Below, in pieces: positions 47,001-57,690 of a stretch of 64,000 nucleotides of DNA. The notes under the pieces are model-generated. The model saw nothing but the letters and a program-made list of their open reading frames with translations, did not search any database and was not told the origin of the DNA. The position numbers were made by a program, and so were the translations under genes. Source of the stretch: Ehretia macrophylla (lineage: Eukaryota > Streptophyta > Magnoliopsida > Boraginales > Ehretiaceae); assembly GCA_037974665.1 (NCBI GenBank), contig CM075767.1:3939501-4003500 (forward strand). The letters are read 5' to 3'. Each line of letters begins with the position of its first letter. Position 1 is the first letter of the stretch.

Positions 47001-50000
47001 ATGTAAAGAAAAATGAGTTTTAAGATAAATTTAAATAGTTGAAAATTGAAAAGGCTTAAATGATGGCGCGCATCATCATTCTTACGTTAATGAAACAAAT
47101 AGAAAAAGAAAAAGTCATCATTCATTTGGAGATACAATAGGGGAAATTAGTCAGAAAGATAATAATCACAAGTCAGACTTCAAAACTTTTCTTTGGAAGC
47201 CCTATGAACTTATCTTTCTCGTAAAGTGTACGATTTTGAGATATATAACGCATAGAGTCCAAAGCACAAAGATTCACCTTTTATACAAATCGTAGATGTT
47301 TATCATACATAAACAGTCACCTGTACTTATGTCAGGTGAATGAAGCAAAGAGACTTGAGCTTAATTGTTAATAATTACATAAATAAACGACGACTCATAG
47401 AAAGTTAAGTAATAAGACATATTAGTAATCAACATTTTCATTCATCTCATTTTTGTTAGAAATTGAAAAGTAAAAAATCCAAAGATCCACTAACACAGTT
47501 TTTTTCCTAGTGAAGTTTTGAAGCAATTCCACGTGTGGCAAAAGAAAAAATATCTTACATCTTCAACATGGAGAATTCTTTTGCAATCTAAACGCTTTGA
47601 CCACTTCTCATGATCTGCAACATCATCCCTGGACGCCATTTAACAGTCAATTGATTTCACAAACCAAATAAAATGCACAAGAAATCATAATGATATCATA
47701 CTTGTGTGTGAGAAACATGTAATGAGCTCCACCCATCAATTCAATGTTACGTGCCAGTCGCTCTGTGAATCGAGGGCTGCAGATGTCAAAAGAGCTGCCT
47801 TGTGAATTGAATGCACTCGCCGCACATTTTCTCTATAACAGTTCTTGATTTCTCATTTTTTAAATCAGTCATTAGTTTTTCATCAGCAATGACAGATTAT
47901 TGACATGATAACATTTGAAAACAGGAATTACCTGTCTACAAGAATATTTCCTTCAGGATGAACTACCAAATAGGAAGCAGCCCCATACGACTTCTCAGAG
48001 TGGTATCCACAGTGGTAAACACCCTAAAAACGTCAGATAGCCTCATGAGCTTTCACAGTTGGACACAAACAAGAACACATGTACTACTTGTAGCTCTTCT
48101 TTTTTGTGACTCTTAATCATAGCGATCTGACTCTTAATAAGTTATAGACTGTAGCATGAACTTCACAAGGATGCCCCATTGCCATATCTGAAAAGGATAT
48201 GTCACAACTGCAGAGAAGGAAGCAGTGGTTATACCATTATGTTCTTACTTTTGTGCCCCATTGCTGACGAATATATATCAACCTTTAGTAAGTTGCCTCT
48301 ATCAAAACAAATTTCATTAATTTTATCTTCACTCGCAACTTAAGAACGAGGTCTCTTATTCAAAGCACCGGAGGCAGTCTATCCTACTAGCTGCTGTCCC
48401 TAAGGCCAGGCCGCCCAGACAAATATCCTTGCCTTGCCTCACAATTCTTACACAGCATTTAATAGTATATCACACACCATATGTGTCCATGAAATTCTAC
48501 CCTCTCTATGCCATATTGAATTCCATCATTTGACAGGGCACAAAGTTCTAGGTGAATTTTGAGAATACTATCTATTTAAAGATTAATTGTTTTCTAATAT
48601 TGTGTGATAATAGGTAGAAGATGCAAGGAAAGTAGATATTGTCTAGAAAAAGGAAAAGTGTCATTCAATTTCATGAAAAGTGTAGTATGCATAACGCTAG
48701 GAAGAAGGTATATAGTGTTACCTCAATCTTCTCATCAATTGGCATCGGAAATGTCTTCTGAACTTCTAAAATGTCACGAGGAGAATTTTCCATGCGGATT
48801 GAGCTTGTTGGGCATGAAAGTAAGGCCTGAAATACCATAGTTCATTATACACTGTTAGGACCCTATATGAAGTTCAAGTGTTGATTAAAAGTTATAGTAT
48901 CACGTATGTGGCAATACATTATAGGTTCTGCAAAGCACCACTTCTGACAGATAACCCTGATTCAATTTGAACTCTCGGAACTAACATGAATCTTTATTTG
49001 AGTATCTTTTTCTTTTCTCTATTTCTTGCTCTAACATAGAAAGCCAATAGAAGGATTTTGCTTACTAGAATTCTTATTGAAATCAGAAGAAGAAAAGAGA
49101 TACCTGCAAAGCTCTCAATCTGTCTTCCTCACAACTTGGCTGCTTATTTACTGCCGACATGCCATCAACTCGAATGAAGGTCTCCTGAAAGAACAAGTGT
49201 GAAGATTTAGTCATTAAACCCATATTTTGCTAGTTGCAGGAGAAGAAGGAATTTCAATTAGGTTGGAGAAAGTTCCATGGTATATGAAACTATAATGTAA
49301 AATGTGAAAGTGACACTACCAAGCTTAAAATGCTAATTACTGGTTTCAGTTATTGGAGAGAATCTCTCTTTAGTAATTAATAGCATCTACATAAGTTACT
49401 GTTCTAATCTAGGCTGTAATTTAGGCAATGATTATGAGCTTGATTGGCATACTTTAGGCAATAGTCTAGACTTGTTAATATTCAAGTTGGTTTCCTTATT
49501 AGATTAAGTTACAAGTTTCTTATTAGACTATGTTCCTAACCTATAAATAGGCAGGTGTCCTTATTAAACTATGCTCATAACCTATAAACAGACACTCTCA
49601 TATTGTATTTCAAAACACCAAGATTTCAAACATATAGTCATTATCTCTTTCTCTCTTCCAGAGCCACCACTAGTGGTGGCTCCTAATGTCTTGAATATAC
49701 ATATATTTCCTTTCTACGTTTTCTCTTTTCTTTTTCTTACAGCACAATTGATTATCCTAATTGCCAGCTTATTTATGTTATGAGTTTTAAGACTCTTCAT
49801 TCTAGACAACTCATCATATCTATAATATCAATAATCTCATCCTCAGAAATTCTCTCATTAGAGTTTATTTCACTTGTAGAAACACACCCTTCTTTGTCCA
49901 AAATGATCTAGCAAATAATTTGCACGCACAGTGTCACGCCCTGAGTCCAAACTCTCGGCCTGCAAGCGAGACCGGTGTTTAGTTATAAGAAATAACTATT

Positions 50001-52742
50001 TGGCCTTAAATCAACTAGCCCAAAATGATTAATCCAAGTTATTACTTAAATTTACAACACCAACCTATAAACCACACACTTAACAGTTCTCCCACCAATA
50101 TGGGACATTACATAGACCCTCATTGAGGTCCAAATAGTTATTGCTTAAGCTTAGGACATACTCTCGCTTGCGGGCTTGGGGCATGACACACAGGCTTACT
50201 AACTCTTGAGTCGGCAGATAACAGAATCAAAGAAAACAACCAATTTTTTTCAAATTAATGTTCCTAACCATAGTTACCAGATTCGCGATATGGTCCGAGT
50301 CGTGGTACGAGTTCGGGTACGGGATACGACACTTGAGATTTTTAAGTTACAATGGGGATAGGCTTCTTCGGTTACTAATTAGGTTCATGGTACGCTGTAA
50401 AGAATTATTGGGTTCAATTATCAAATATCATGTAGAGCAATGATATTTTCTATTTACTAATTACTAAAATCAATTTGTTGTGAAGTTATAGTCTAAAGCT
50501 AAAAAATCAAATTCAACAGCTAAGATAATATTCTAGTACTATATATCAAGCACAAACCCAAAAGCAAACTAGGAAATTTTTATATCTCAAGAAAGGTACT
50601 CTACATATTAGTAATATATCTAATAGGAATTTAGGTTCTGTGATCTCTTTCGTTATTTTTCTAGTAAAATTTGCATACTATAAGGGTTGTCAACTTTAGT
50701 GAACTGGAACGCGAATCGCAGCGTTTTGGTATACAAATGTATCGTGAATCGGAATGTGTGAACTGGTACGCGGTTCCACGGGGTAGAGTGAATTTGGTAA
50801 CTATGTTCCTAACATCCCCAATCTGAACTAGTTGAAAGCCTTTGACTAACTTAAAAAAAGTTCAACCCTTAGTTAAGCCAGGATATAAACATACCTGATG
50901 ATTTATGTCATGGTAGTGGGATGAATTGAAAAACTAAACATATTATGTAATCCAACTTCTTATAACAGTGCTTCCAATCTCTTCACGATGTCATTTGAGA
51001 TAGTTTTAACTCTTCAGTGAAATCTAGAAAGTGTAAAGAGGAAGTTCAAGCTCCCTCTTGGATGAGTTACCTGCATCTGCTAATTCAACACTTTAGCATG
51101 ACTTAATATTTTATTAATAAGACAAAAATGCACCATTTCTCTCTTTTCACTAGGAAGTAAAACAAAAATGCATCTACACATAGAAGAGACATCAAAAAAC
51201 TAGGGATCTATGACAACTATCTCTAAAAGTCAAATCACGAAATGGGTTAACTTTATTTCCTTCTTGATTTACCACCATACATGTGCATAACTTGACCATA
51301 TTTGGTTCTTAAACTGAAGACTACCGCTTCTAGAAAAGGAGTGCTCTATTAACTTAGTAAATACTGCTCTGAGGTACTTGTTGAAAGAAAAAGAAAAGAG
51401 AAAATATGAAGAAGGTTCTAGGAGAAACTACATGTTCAAATCTTAATGTCCCGAAATATAATATGAGAGTGTCTATTTATAAGCCTTATAACTTAGTGAC
51501 GAAGAATAAAAACTAGACTAATTAAGAATAAAGTTCTCTAATAAAAAAACATAAGGCTCCGTTTGTTTGCCGTAAAATAACTTGCTTGTGAAAAATATTT
51601 TCGGTGAAAAATATTTTTTTGAAAAATAAAATATTTTTCTGGGTTTCGTTTGTTTGCCGTAAAATAACTTGTTGAGGAAAAATATTTTTATGAAAAATAA
51701 AATACTATAAAATATTTTTTGATATTTAGATGTACGGTGAGTTCCGTAAAATATTTTCTTCCCCCAAAAGACATGAAAATAGTTTCTCAAATTTTGTACT
51801 AGTTGCAATTGTTGTCCGTAAAATATTTTTCAATTAACCAATTTTTAAGTGTTACCACACACCGAAAAATTAAGCAAAAAAAGCCACAATTATTAAATGA
51901 AAAATATTTTTCACTTATCCAATTTTCTGATGTTACCAAACACTGAAAAATTAAAAAAATATTTTTCAAAAAAATATTTTACGGCAAACAAACGAAGTCA
52001 TATAATGGTATCAAGACTGGACCCACGGTTTAATCATGTCCATCCGTGTGACCCATCTATTGTCTACCGAATTAAACTTTTTTATGCACCAACGATTCAG
52101 TCCTCCAATAAAATCAATCACGCAACTTTCAAGAGGAGGGAATTTCATGTCTCTTAAGAGCAACATCCATCATGCTTAGGGTGAAAATTCAAATCAGTGT
52201 CATGATATTTTCATAGATTTAACTACTAATTCACACGAAAATTTACTACTGCAGCTATAGTAAGGCTATCAAATGACGATATTTTATTCAACAAAGTTCA
52301 AGTTGTCACCGGAGCCATCCAACGGCAAGTATCGCAATCTATGCACGTATGATCTGCACATCGAGTTTATCAAAAACCAATTATGGTATGAAGCTTTTTT
52401 TAAAAGAAATTCAAAATAAAATAAAACCAAATTCACAAAATGAAAAGCAAGAAAGAAGAAAAAAGTATACCAAAAGTAAAGCAAAAAAGAAATTGAAGAA
52501 TTTAATTTACCAACAAACAAGTCTCCATCAACGTTTTGGGGGCGTCTATTTCTTCTTGAAATAGAAGGAGAATTAGGTGGTGTTTGGTTTTGGGTTGGAG
52601 TTGCTTTTGCTACAATCTTATTTACATGATGATGATGATGCTGTTTTGGACACAATTTTGGAGCACTAATAAACCCACTTTGCTTTGCGGTATCCAACAA
52701 CAAAAGTATTGCAGATGCTGCTGCTGCTGTTGCAGTCGACAT
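41014..52742 (-). CDS. Plastid-type [Fe-S]-motif metallo-beta-lactamase-fold protein, 11 exons
   Basis: The minus-strand exons are 52511-52742, 52310-52353, 49104-49184, 48722-48826, 47932-48023, 47702-47776, 47559-47628, 44449-44550, 44200-44305, 43118-43180 and 41014-41105. All have GT-AG borders and agreeing phases, giving 1062 nt and 353 aa with no stops. The ATG at 52742-52740 is the first in frame after CT-rich leader. Residues 1-70 are Ser/Ala/Thr/Arg-rich with His35-39, like a transit peptide. Residues 81-87 are CIDCDTC with CP at 124-125, a ferredoxin-like [4Fe-4S] pattern. The MBL fold follows: H209 and D215-H216 in LTHKDDVADH, PGH with H265, TGDH with D284, and PGH with H325. This is the family of Arabidopsis At1g25375-like and cyanobacterial ferredoxin-MBL proteins; substrate unknown. 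Stop TAA at 41014-41016. Confidence 0.92.
42155..42779 (-). mobile_element. Copia RT/RNase H relic in intron 10
   Basis: The minus frames read [20 protein letters not shown] followed by [11 protein letters not shown], matching the copia RT-RNase H boundary, and later [20 protein letters not shown] with [10 protein letters not shown], matching the polyprotein end. The RNase H core between them is damaged. The relic lies in the 2-kb intron between exons 10 and 11 of the MBL gene, in the same orientation as the gene. Confidence 0.75.
42843..42862. repeat. (C)20 homopolymer
   Basis: 20 consecutive C in intron 10 of the MBL gene. On the gene strand it is a poly(G) run. Confidence 0.85.
43288..43437. 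repeat. Direct duplication, about 75 bp x2
   Basis: Two diverged copies of 'attaagatggac...acagaaatgag...ttatg(c/t)tcctc' lie in intron 9 of the MBL gene. Confidence 0.65.
43488..43565. repeat. 28-30-bp minisatellite, 2.7 copies
   Basis: Units of 'tatccaactggtcatccc' plus 'aaacagaaata' occur three times in tandem in intron 9 of the MBL gene. They produce the repetitive peptide frames on both strands, which are not genes. Confidence 0.8.
45573..45717. repeat. Direct duplication, about 76 bp x2
   Basis: Two copies of 'aaaagataaca.aaatat/accagg...tcgaggaataacag.tgagaca.cctaaaaaccat' lie in intron 7 of the MBL gene. The rest of this 3-kb intron (44551-47558) shows no recognised feature. Confidence 0.7.
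49932..50188. mobile_element. 257-bp element with about 40-bp terminal inverted repeats
   Basis: The left end TGTCACGCCC... and the right end (read inward as TGTCATGCCCC...) form imperfect inverted repeats that include GCAAGCGAGA. The element is flanked by the perfect TSD CACAG (49927-49931 and 50189-50193). TG..CA ends with a 5-bp TSD also fit a tiny solo LTR; the long inverted repeats favour a MITE. It lies in intron 2 of the MBL gene. Confidence 0.65.
50269..50805. mobile_element. hAT-like MITE
   Basis: A 537-bp insertion has inverted termini CATAGTTACCAGATTC and CATAGTTACCAAATTC (one mismatch in 16) and the perfect 8-bp TSD TTCCTAAC (50261-50268 and 50806-50813), the length made by hAT transposases. 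No transposase is present. It lies in intron 2 of the MBL gene. Confidence 0.85.
51555..51999. mobile_element. Foldback MITE with GTTTGTTTGCCGTAAAAT termini
   Basis: The left end (ggctccgtttgtttgccgtaa) and right end (ttacggcaaacaaacgaagtc) are inverted. A third copy of the motif is internal, in direct orientation, at 51645. The arms are full of 'aaaatattttt'. The TSD is unclear. It lies in intron 2 of the MBL gene, and the minus frame 51518-51808 inside it is not a gene. Confidence 0.7.
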
Positions 52743-52822
52743 ACTCAAATACTAGTTTAACCAGTTTGGAAGGAAAAACAAGGACGATGAGATGATAATG
52801 TTTTTGTTTTTATTTTATTTAA

Positions 52823-53506
52823 GGGCAAAAACTATTTTAGTCCCTAAAGTTTACTTTAAAGACTAAATTGATCCTTCAAGTTTGTAAAAAAATCAAAGAG
52901 GTTCCTCCAATTAATTTTTATTAGTCAAATATTAATAGTCAAAGAATTAACTGAATTAAAAGACTATTATATCCTTAGATAATATATATTATAAAAGAAA
53001 ATTATAATAAAAGTCTAAATCAGTCTAAAAAAAAATAATTCACATCATTTGTGCAAGAAAAAAAAAACCAAAAACTAAAAAATATATGTTCAAACATAAA
53101 CAAATTAAAGTCAGTAATATATAGTTAAAAAATGAACAATCATTATCGACATAATTAGCAGCAAAGGTACCGGCCAGAGAAGAAGATGAATCATGATCGT
53201 TCATTTTTTATCGATATATTATTGATTTTAATTTGTTTATGTTTGAACTGATATTTTTTAGTTTTTTTTTCCTACGCTAATTATATGAATTATGGTTTTT
53301 TTAGACTGATTTAGAGTTTTATTGTAATTTTCTTTTTTAATATATGTTGCCGAAAGATATAATGGTCTTTTAACTCGGTCAACCCTTTGACTGTTAACAT
53401 TTGACTAACAAAAGTTAACTGGAGGGACCTCTTTGGTCTTTTAGCAAATCTGAGGGACCAATTTGATCTTTAGAGCAAACATAATGGACTAAAATAGTTT
53501 TTATCC
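52823..53506. mobile_element. Mutator-like foldback MITE in the MBL gene promoter
   Basis: A 684-bp insertion has termini GGGCAAAAACTATTTTAGTCC and GGATAAAAACTATTTTAGTCC (inward) and the perfect direct repeat TTTTATTTAA (52813-52822 and 53507-53516), fitting a 9-10-bp Mutator-type TSD. The complementarity continues inward: 'aaacataaacaaattaaa' at 53094-53111 pairs with 'tttaatttgtttatgttt' at 53228-53245. Nearly the whole element can therefore fold into one hairpin. It lies 70 bp upstream of the ATG at 52742. Confidence 0.85.
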
Positions 53507-53516
53507 TTTTATTTAA

Positions 53517-53879
53517 AGGAACCATTAGGCGGCCAATATTATATTACATAAAAATAATATTAGATTTCGAACCTTTCGCACATAAAATCCAATACTGTTT
53601 TCATTTTTATGTTATATGTGATGTATGTTCCGTTACTTTGAAAAGACTTCCACGTGTATCTCACCTGGAATTGCTCCACCACGTACATAAAATATATGTT
53701 TTGTCCAGAGTGAGAAACTGTTTTACATCAGTCTTGTTAGGTTATCTTTAATAGAATCTTCAAAATATAAATTTTTAAAAATTTTGATATTTTTAAAAAT
53801 TTCAGTCTCTAAAAAGTATTATTAATAATTTAAATATACATGGGGTCTACTATTTTTGTCAACTTTTAAGCCAAGATCT
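53517..53879. other. Spacer without recognised feature
   Basis: AT-rich intergenic sequence upstream of the MBL gene MITE. No gene or repeat was recognised. Confidence 0.4.
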
Positions 53880-55540
53880 AAACTAAACTTTGTTATCCTA
53901 CCTTTGTTTTCAAGTAAGCATCATTCCCATAACTAACTTGAGCGACAGAGAAAAAATTTGGAGATATCCTGAGGTCCTTTGTCTTGTAAGAAACCAGGTC
54001 GGAAGAAATAGCCCACATATTCTAGGAGGTCGCCAGCACCATCCAACCCACCAAAAACTTGTTTTAATAGGTTGGCGCCGTCTATGAGAAACACCAGCTA
54101 AGCCCATTGAGAATACCACGATGGTAAACACACATAATCAAAGCCATGCTGGCAAAAATCAGAATAACCTAGCAGAACTACTTTATATGGGGCTTCAGAA
54201 GTTAACCTGCCACCGGTTGTGCCGCTTGCCATAACTAGGCCAGGGGCCCCATTAATTTTCGTGCAGGGCAATATGTTCTCCTCCTCTCAAGCAATAAACC
54301 TGTCGACCTTGCTTCAGATGTTCAACAGTCTGCAAGGAGCTCTTAACCAATTCTTGCAAACCTAAAGATTAGCATAGCCAGCAGCAGTGTCAGTCCCACC
54401 AATTCTAACCGTACTTGTTGTAGCAACCCAAGCACCTCAAGATTAGCCAGTATCCATGGCTTGAGGGGCAGAGGAACTACCCCAAGGACCTAGGCATCAA
54501 GAAGATACCAGAAGATCAACAAAGCCTGTAGATAGGCCAGATCAAAACAGGGCAAAAGGCCCGTAGTGGATCTTGGGGGGAATAAAACTCCCGGGCTTAT
54601 GGAGACCAGCACCGCGTGTTGGTAGGATAAGGCAACTATCCATTTATTAAGGAAATCATGTTGGAACCTATGCCGTACGGGTATAAGCTCCTCACTTTTT
54701 CAACCTATAGTGGCACGGGAGATCCTGAGGACTACTTCACGGTCTTCAATTATCACATGTCGTTCTATGATGTGCTAAACGCGATCAAATACAGGACTTT
54801 TCCTGTCAAGCTAGTCGGGTCAAGTTAAAAATGGTTTTCTAGCCTCCCAGTAGGCTTCATCCAAAACTTTACACAGTTATTAGACACCTTCTTGGATAGA
54901 TTTGCCAATAATAAAAAAACCACCAAGGCTCACAACCACTCTATTGTCTATCAAGCAAAATAAAAGAAAAACTTTGAGGGAGTTTACCCAACAATTCAAC
55001 CAGGAAACATTAGATGTCCCGACCTAGACCAGTTTGTAGCCTTAGTTGCCTTCATGCAGGGATTATAGTCCAGACCTTTCCAATCCTCGTTAGGTAAAAG
55101 AATTCCTCGAGACTTCACCAAGCTCATGGAACGTGCTACAAAGTACATTAGTTTCAAAGAAGTCATGTTGGCCAAAATGGAGGAGGAAAAAAAAGGAAGT
55201 TGAAAAAGGGAGCTCGGGAAAGAGCAAGCCTCGAGAATGAAAAATATAAAAATGAGGGCAAAATAGCAGATCAAAGGGTTCTGGAGGGGGCTACCGCTTA
55301 AGGTTCAAAAATTATACTCCACTGAATACCTCGAGGGTTGTATGAGATCCAGGCAAATAAAGACCTCAAATGGCCCAAGAAGATGATAGCGACCCCAACA
55401 AACGTAGTAAAGACAAATACTGTGGGTTCCATAGGTACCACTAGCATGATATTGAGGATTATTTCTAGCTAAAAGATGAAATAGAAGCCCTAGCCAGACG
55501 GGGTCGCTTGGACAAGTATATAGTTGAAAATTGAGAGCAC
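53880..55540 (+). mobile_element. Tat-like gypsy relic: LTR end, primer site, gag
   Basis: An LTR-end fragment is followed by TGGCGCCGTCTATGAGA (54073-54089), the Tat-type primer-binding region, and an ATG at 54121. Degenerate gag text includes PYGYKLLTFSTYSGTGDPED (54664-54730), SLPVGFIQNFTQLLDTFLDR (54841-54905), a KLMERATKYISF helix (55120-55160) and a knuckle-zone YCGFHRYH (55420-55450). In-frame stops near 54826, 54961, 55068 and 55469 make it inactive. The minus frames 54996-55577 are its antisense. Confidence 0.65.
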
Positions 55541-55809
55541 CGCCGTGAGTCGAGCTTTCTAACAATATATAATTCAACTCCTAACTCTTCCTCAATGGGT
55601 ACAGTTTTAATTCTGAAGTTGGCTCGAAACTGACTCGTAACTTCCCAGCATAGCTTATTTAATCGAACTCGATACCTATTTCAAATGTTTCGGCATTAAT
55701 TTTAATACATTTCAGACACATATTTAACTCAAATGTATTAAAACGCTAATCGATCATTTCTTAACAATATATTAATTTAACTCGATTCACACCTGATAGG
55801 GGTATTACA
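55525..55809 (-). mobile_element. Gypsy LTR 5' fragment
   Basis: The minus strand begins TGTAATACCCCTATCAGG at 55809, a typical gypsy LTR start, and is LTR-like until about 55525, where the Tat gag relic begins. The boundary is approximate. 55810-56026 shows nothing recognisable. Confidence 0.4.
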
Positions 55810-56026
55810 CCTTCTCCTTTGGGGCAATAGTCCCTTTTAAGAAAAGACTTGTTTTTTTCCTCAAGTGTTCCCTTCTCTTATTTATGTTGTTTGTTTATTT
55901 TCTTCTTCATTTGTTTATGTCCTTAGCAATATTTTTATTGTGTTAGTTTGATTGCCTGACCTATTTGGTCAAATCCTTTATTACGTTGATAAATCTATAT
56001 TTTTCGTACTTTAACCCATCAAATCA

Positions 56027-57561
56027 TGTACAATTGCATTATAATTATGAGCTTAATTGTATATTTGATACAATTTTAATGCAATGAAGGTTTTGGTGAA
56101 CAAAAAGCAAAAAAGGCCACAAAACCCAACATTTGTGACAAATATTCAGCGCAACACTAGAGGAGAATCATAGAATAGCTTTGAAATGAGCAAATTGAGA
56201 TTGAATTTTGCCAAATCTAGCGCGAAAATGAATTCAGGACACTGAATATCCTTGGAATAAACCTAGTCAACTTTTTGGTCAATGGTCAAAGTTAACCGAG
56301 CCGGTCAAAGTCAAAGTTCGGAGTCAAAGTTCACCTACCATAGCTTGAACCCCACTCGAGCACAATTTACTGGAGCTCAAGCACACTTTTGGTGCTCAGA
56401 AAAATGGCCAACAAGTTTTTTACACGTGCTGATTTTTTTATTAATTTTCTAAAAAAATAGATTGTACTCGAGCGCACCCAATCCACGCTCGAGCATACTA
56501 TTCATCAGTCGGTTATAAATAGTGCCTAAAATGTTGATTTCGAAGAACAAGAACTAGTTTTCACATTTTGCTTTGTATATAATCAGTTTTATTCATCTTT
56601 TAGCTTAGGAGTAAATTAGTTTAAATTAGTTAGGGTCCTAAAATAAGGGCAAGCTTATCGATTAATGCCATAGCTGTTGAAGAAATCAATCCTGCTAAAC
56701 GTGCCGAAACTCGAAAACTTTTATTCTTGATTTCGATTTCCTGTTTTATAATTCTTATTATGGCACGTTAGACCCTTATTTTTGGAATGATAAATAAGTG
56801 AGGATATTTTTGTAAATAATAATTTGGATTCAGATTAATTCAAGTCTCATATTTTTAATTCGTTAAGTATTATTTGATTAATTACACATATGCTTGTAGT
56901 TATGTTGTAATAAACAAAAATACATATATACTCAGTTTTGTAAACCAATGGCAATATAAGACTACCTCAGACGGATATAGTTTGGTTGTACCAATATCTC
57001 CGGGTTACGTAAGTGAAAGATTAATTGTGGCTTCAAGATATTTTATCGCCTGTGACACGATAAAGTATTCTTGATAGTCCATTAATCTCATCACTTATAA
57101 CTTCTAAGCCAACTAAGAAGTGGGAGCTTGTAGCCTGATTTCTAAAGGATTTAACTTTTAATCTAAATCTATAATAAACCAAACCAAACCAAACCAAACT
57201 AAATCAAACTGAGCCTTTGGCCCACTAGGTAGGGTCGGCTATATGGAATCTAAATCTATAATATGATACTTAAATACTTCGATCAAATTTATTATTCCAA
57301 TTATGGACCCGCTAAACTAAATTATACACTCTTAGACTAAATTAATTAATTTATTTTTATTTACTGAAACTTTTGGATACTTTATAGACTATTGGACTTA
57401 AATAAAATTCAATCATGACTGAAAAGTCAAACCAATCATAAACTAAATTCTCAATTATAACTGTTAACCCCAATCTCCATGGATCGACCCTCAAGTCACC
57501 GCAGCTAAGAGATAATCTGAGGTAAATCTATTTTGATTTTGATTGTAAAACGACGCAATCA
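56027..57561 (+). repeat. Athila-like LTR G
   Basis: The sequence runs from TGTACAATTGC to GCAATCA, followed at 57568-57585 by TGGTGTTGTTGCCTGGGA, a decayed tRNA-Asp primer-binding site. It holds CTCGAG(C/A)GC-type motifs at 56350-56500 like the LTRs of D, E and F. Near 57178-57240 it has (CCAAA)n followed by 'gggtcggctatatgga', a phrase seen dispersed in many plant genomes. Its internal region is cut at 57690 by element D. Confidence 0.6.
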
Positions 57562-57690
57562 AATATTTGGTGTTGTTGCCTGGGATTGGCGTTCAACTTT
57601 TCAGGTAAGAGTTTAGTTTATTGTATATAATTCTATCCTTGTATATTTGTATACAACATCATTTTTTTTTATTTCTAGTGTTGTACATGA

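Noticed and set aside
51518..51808. 96-aa minus-strand Phe/Lys-rich frame
   Set aside because: It lies inside a foldback MITE whose AT-rich repeats give open frames by chance.
52284..52510. Read-through of exon 1 of the MBL gene past residue 77
   Set aside because: A GTAAAT donor at 52510 and an in-phase acceptor before 52353 give the conserved [10 protein letters not shown] continuation, so the longer frame is intron sequence.
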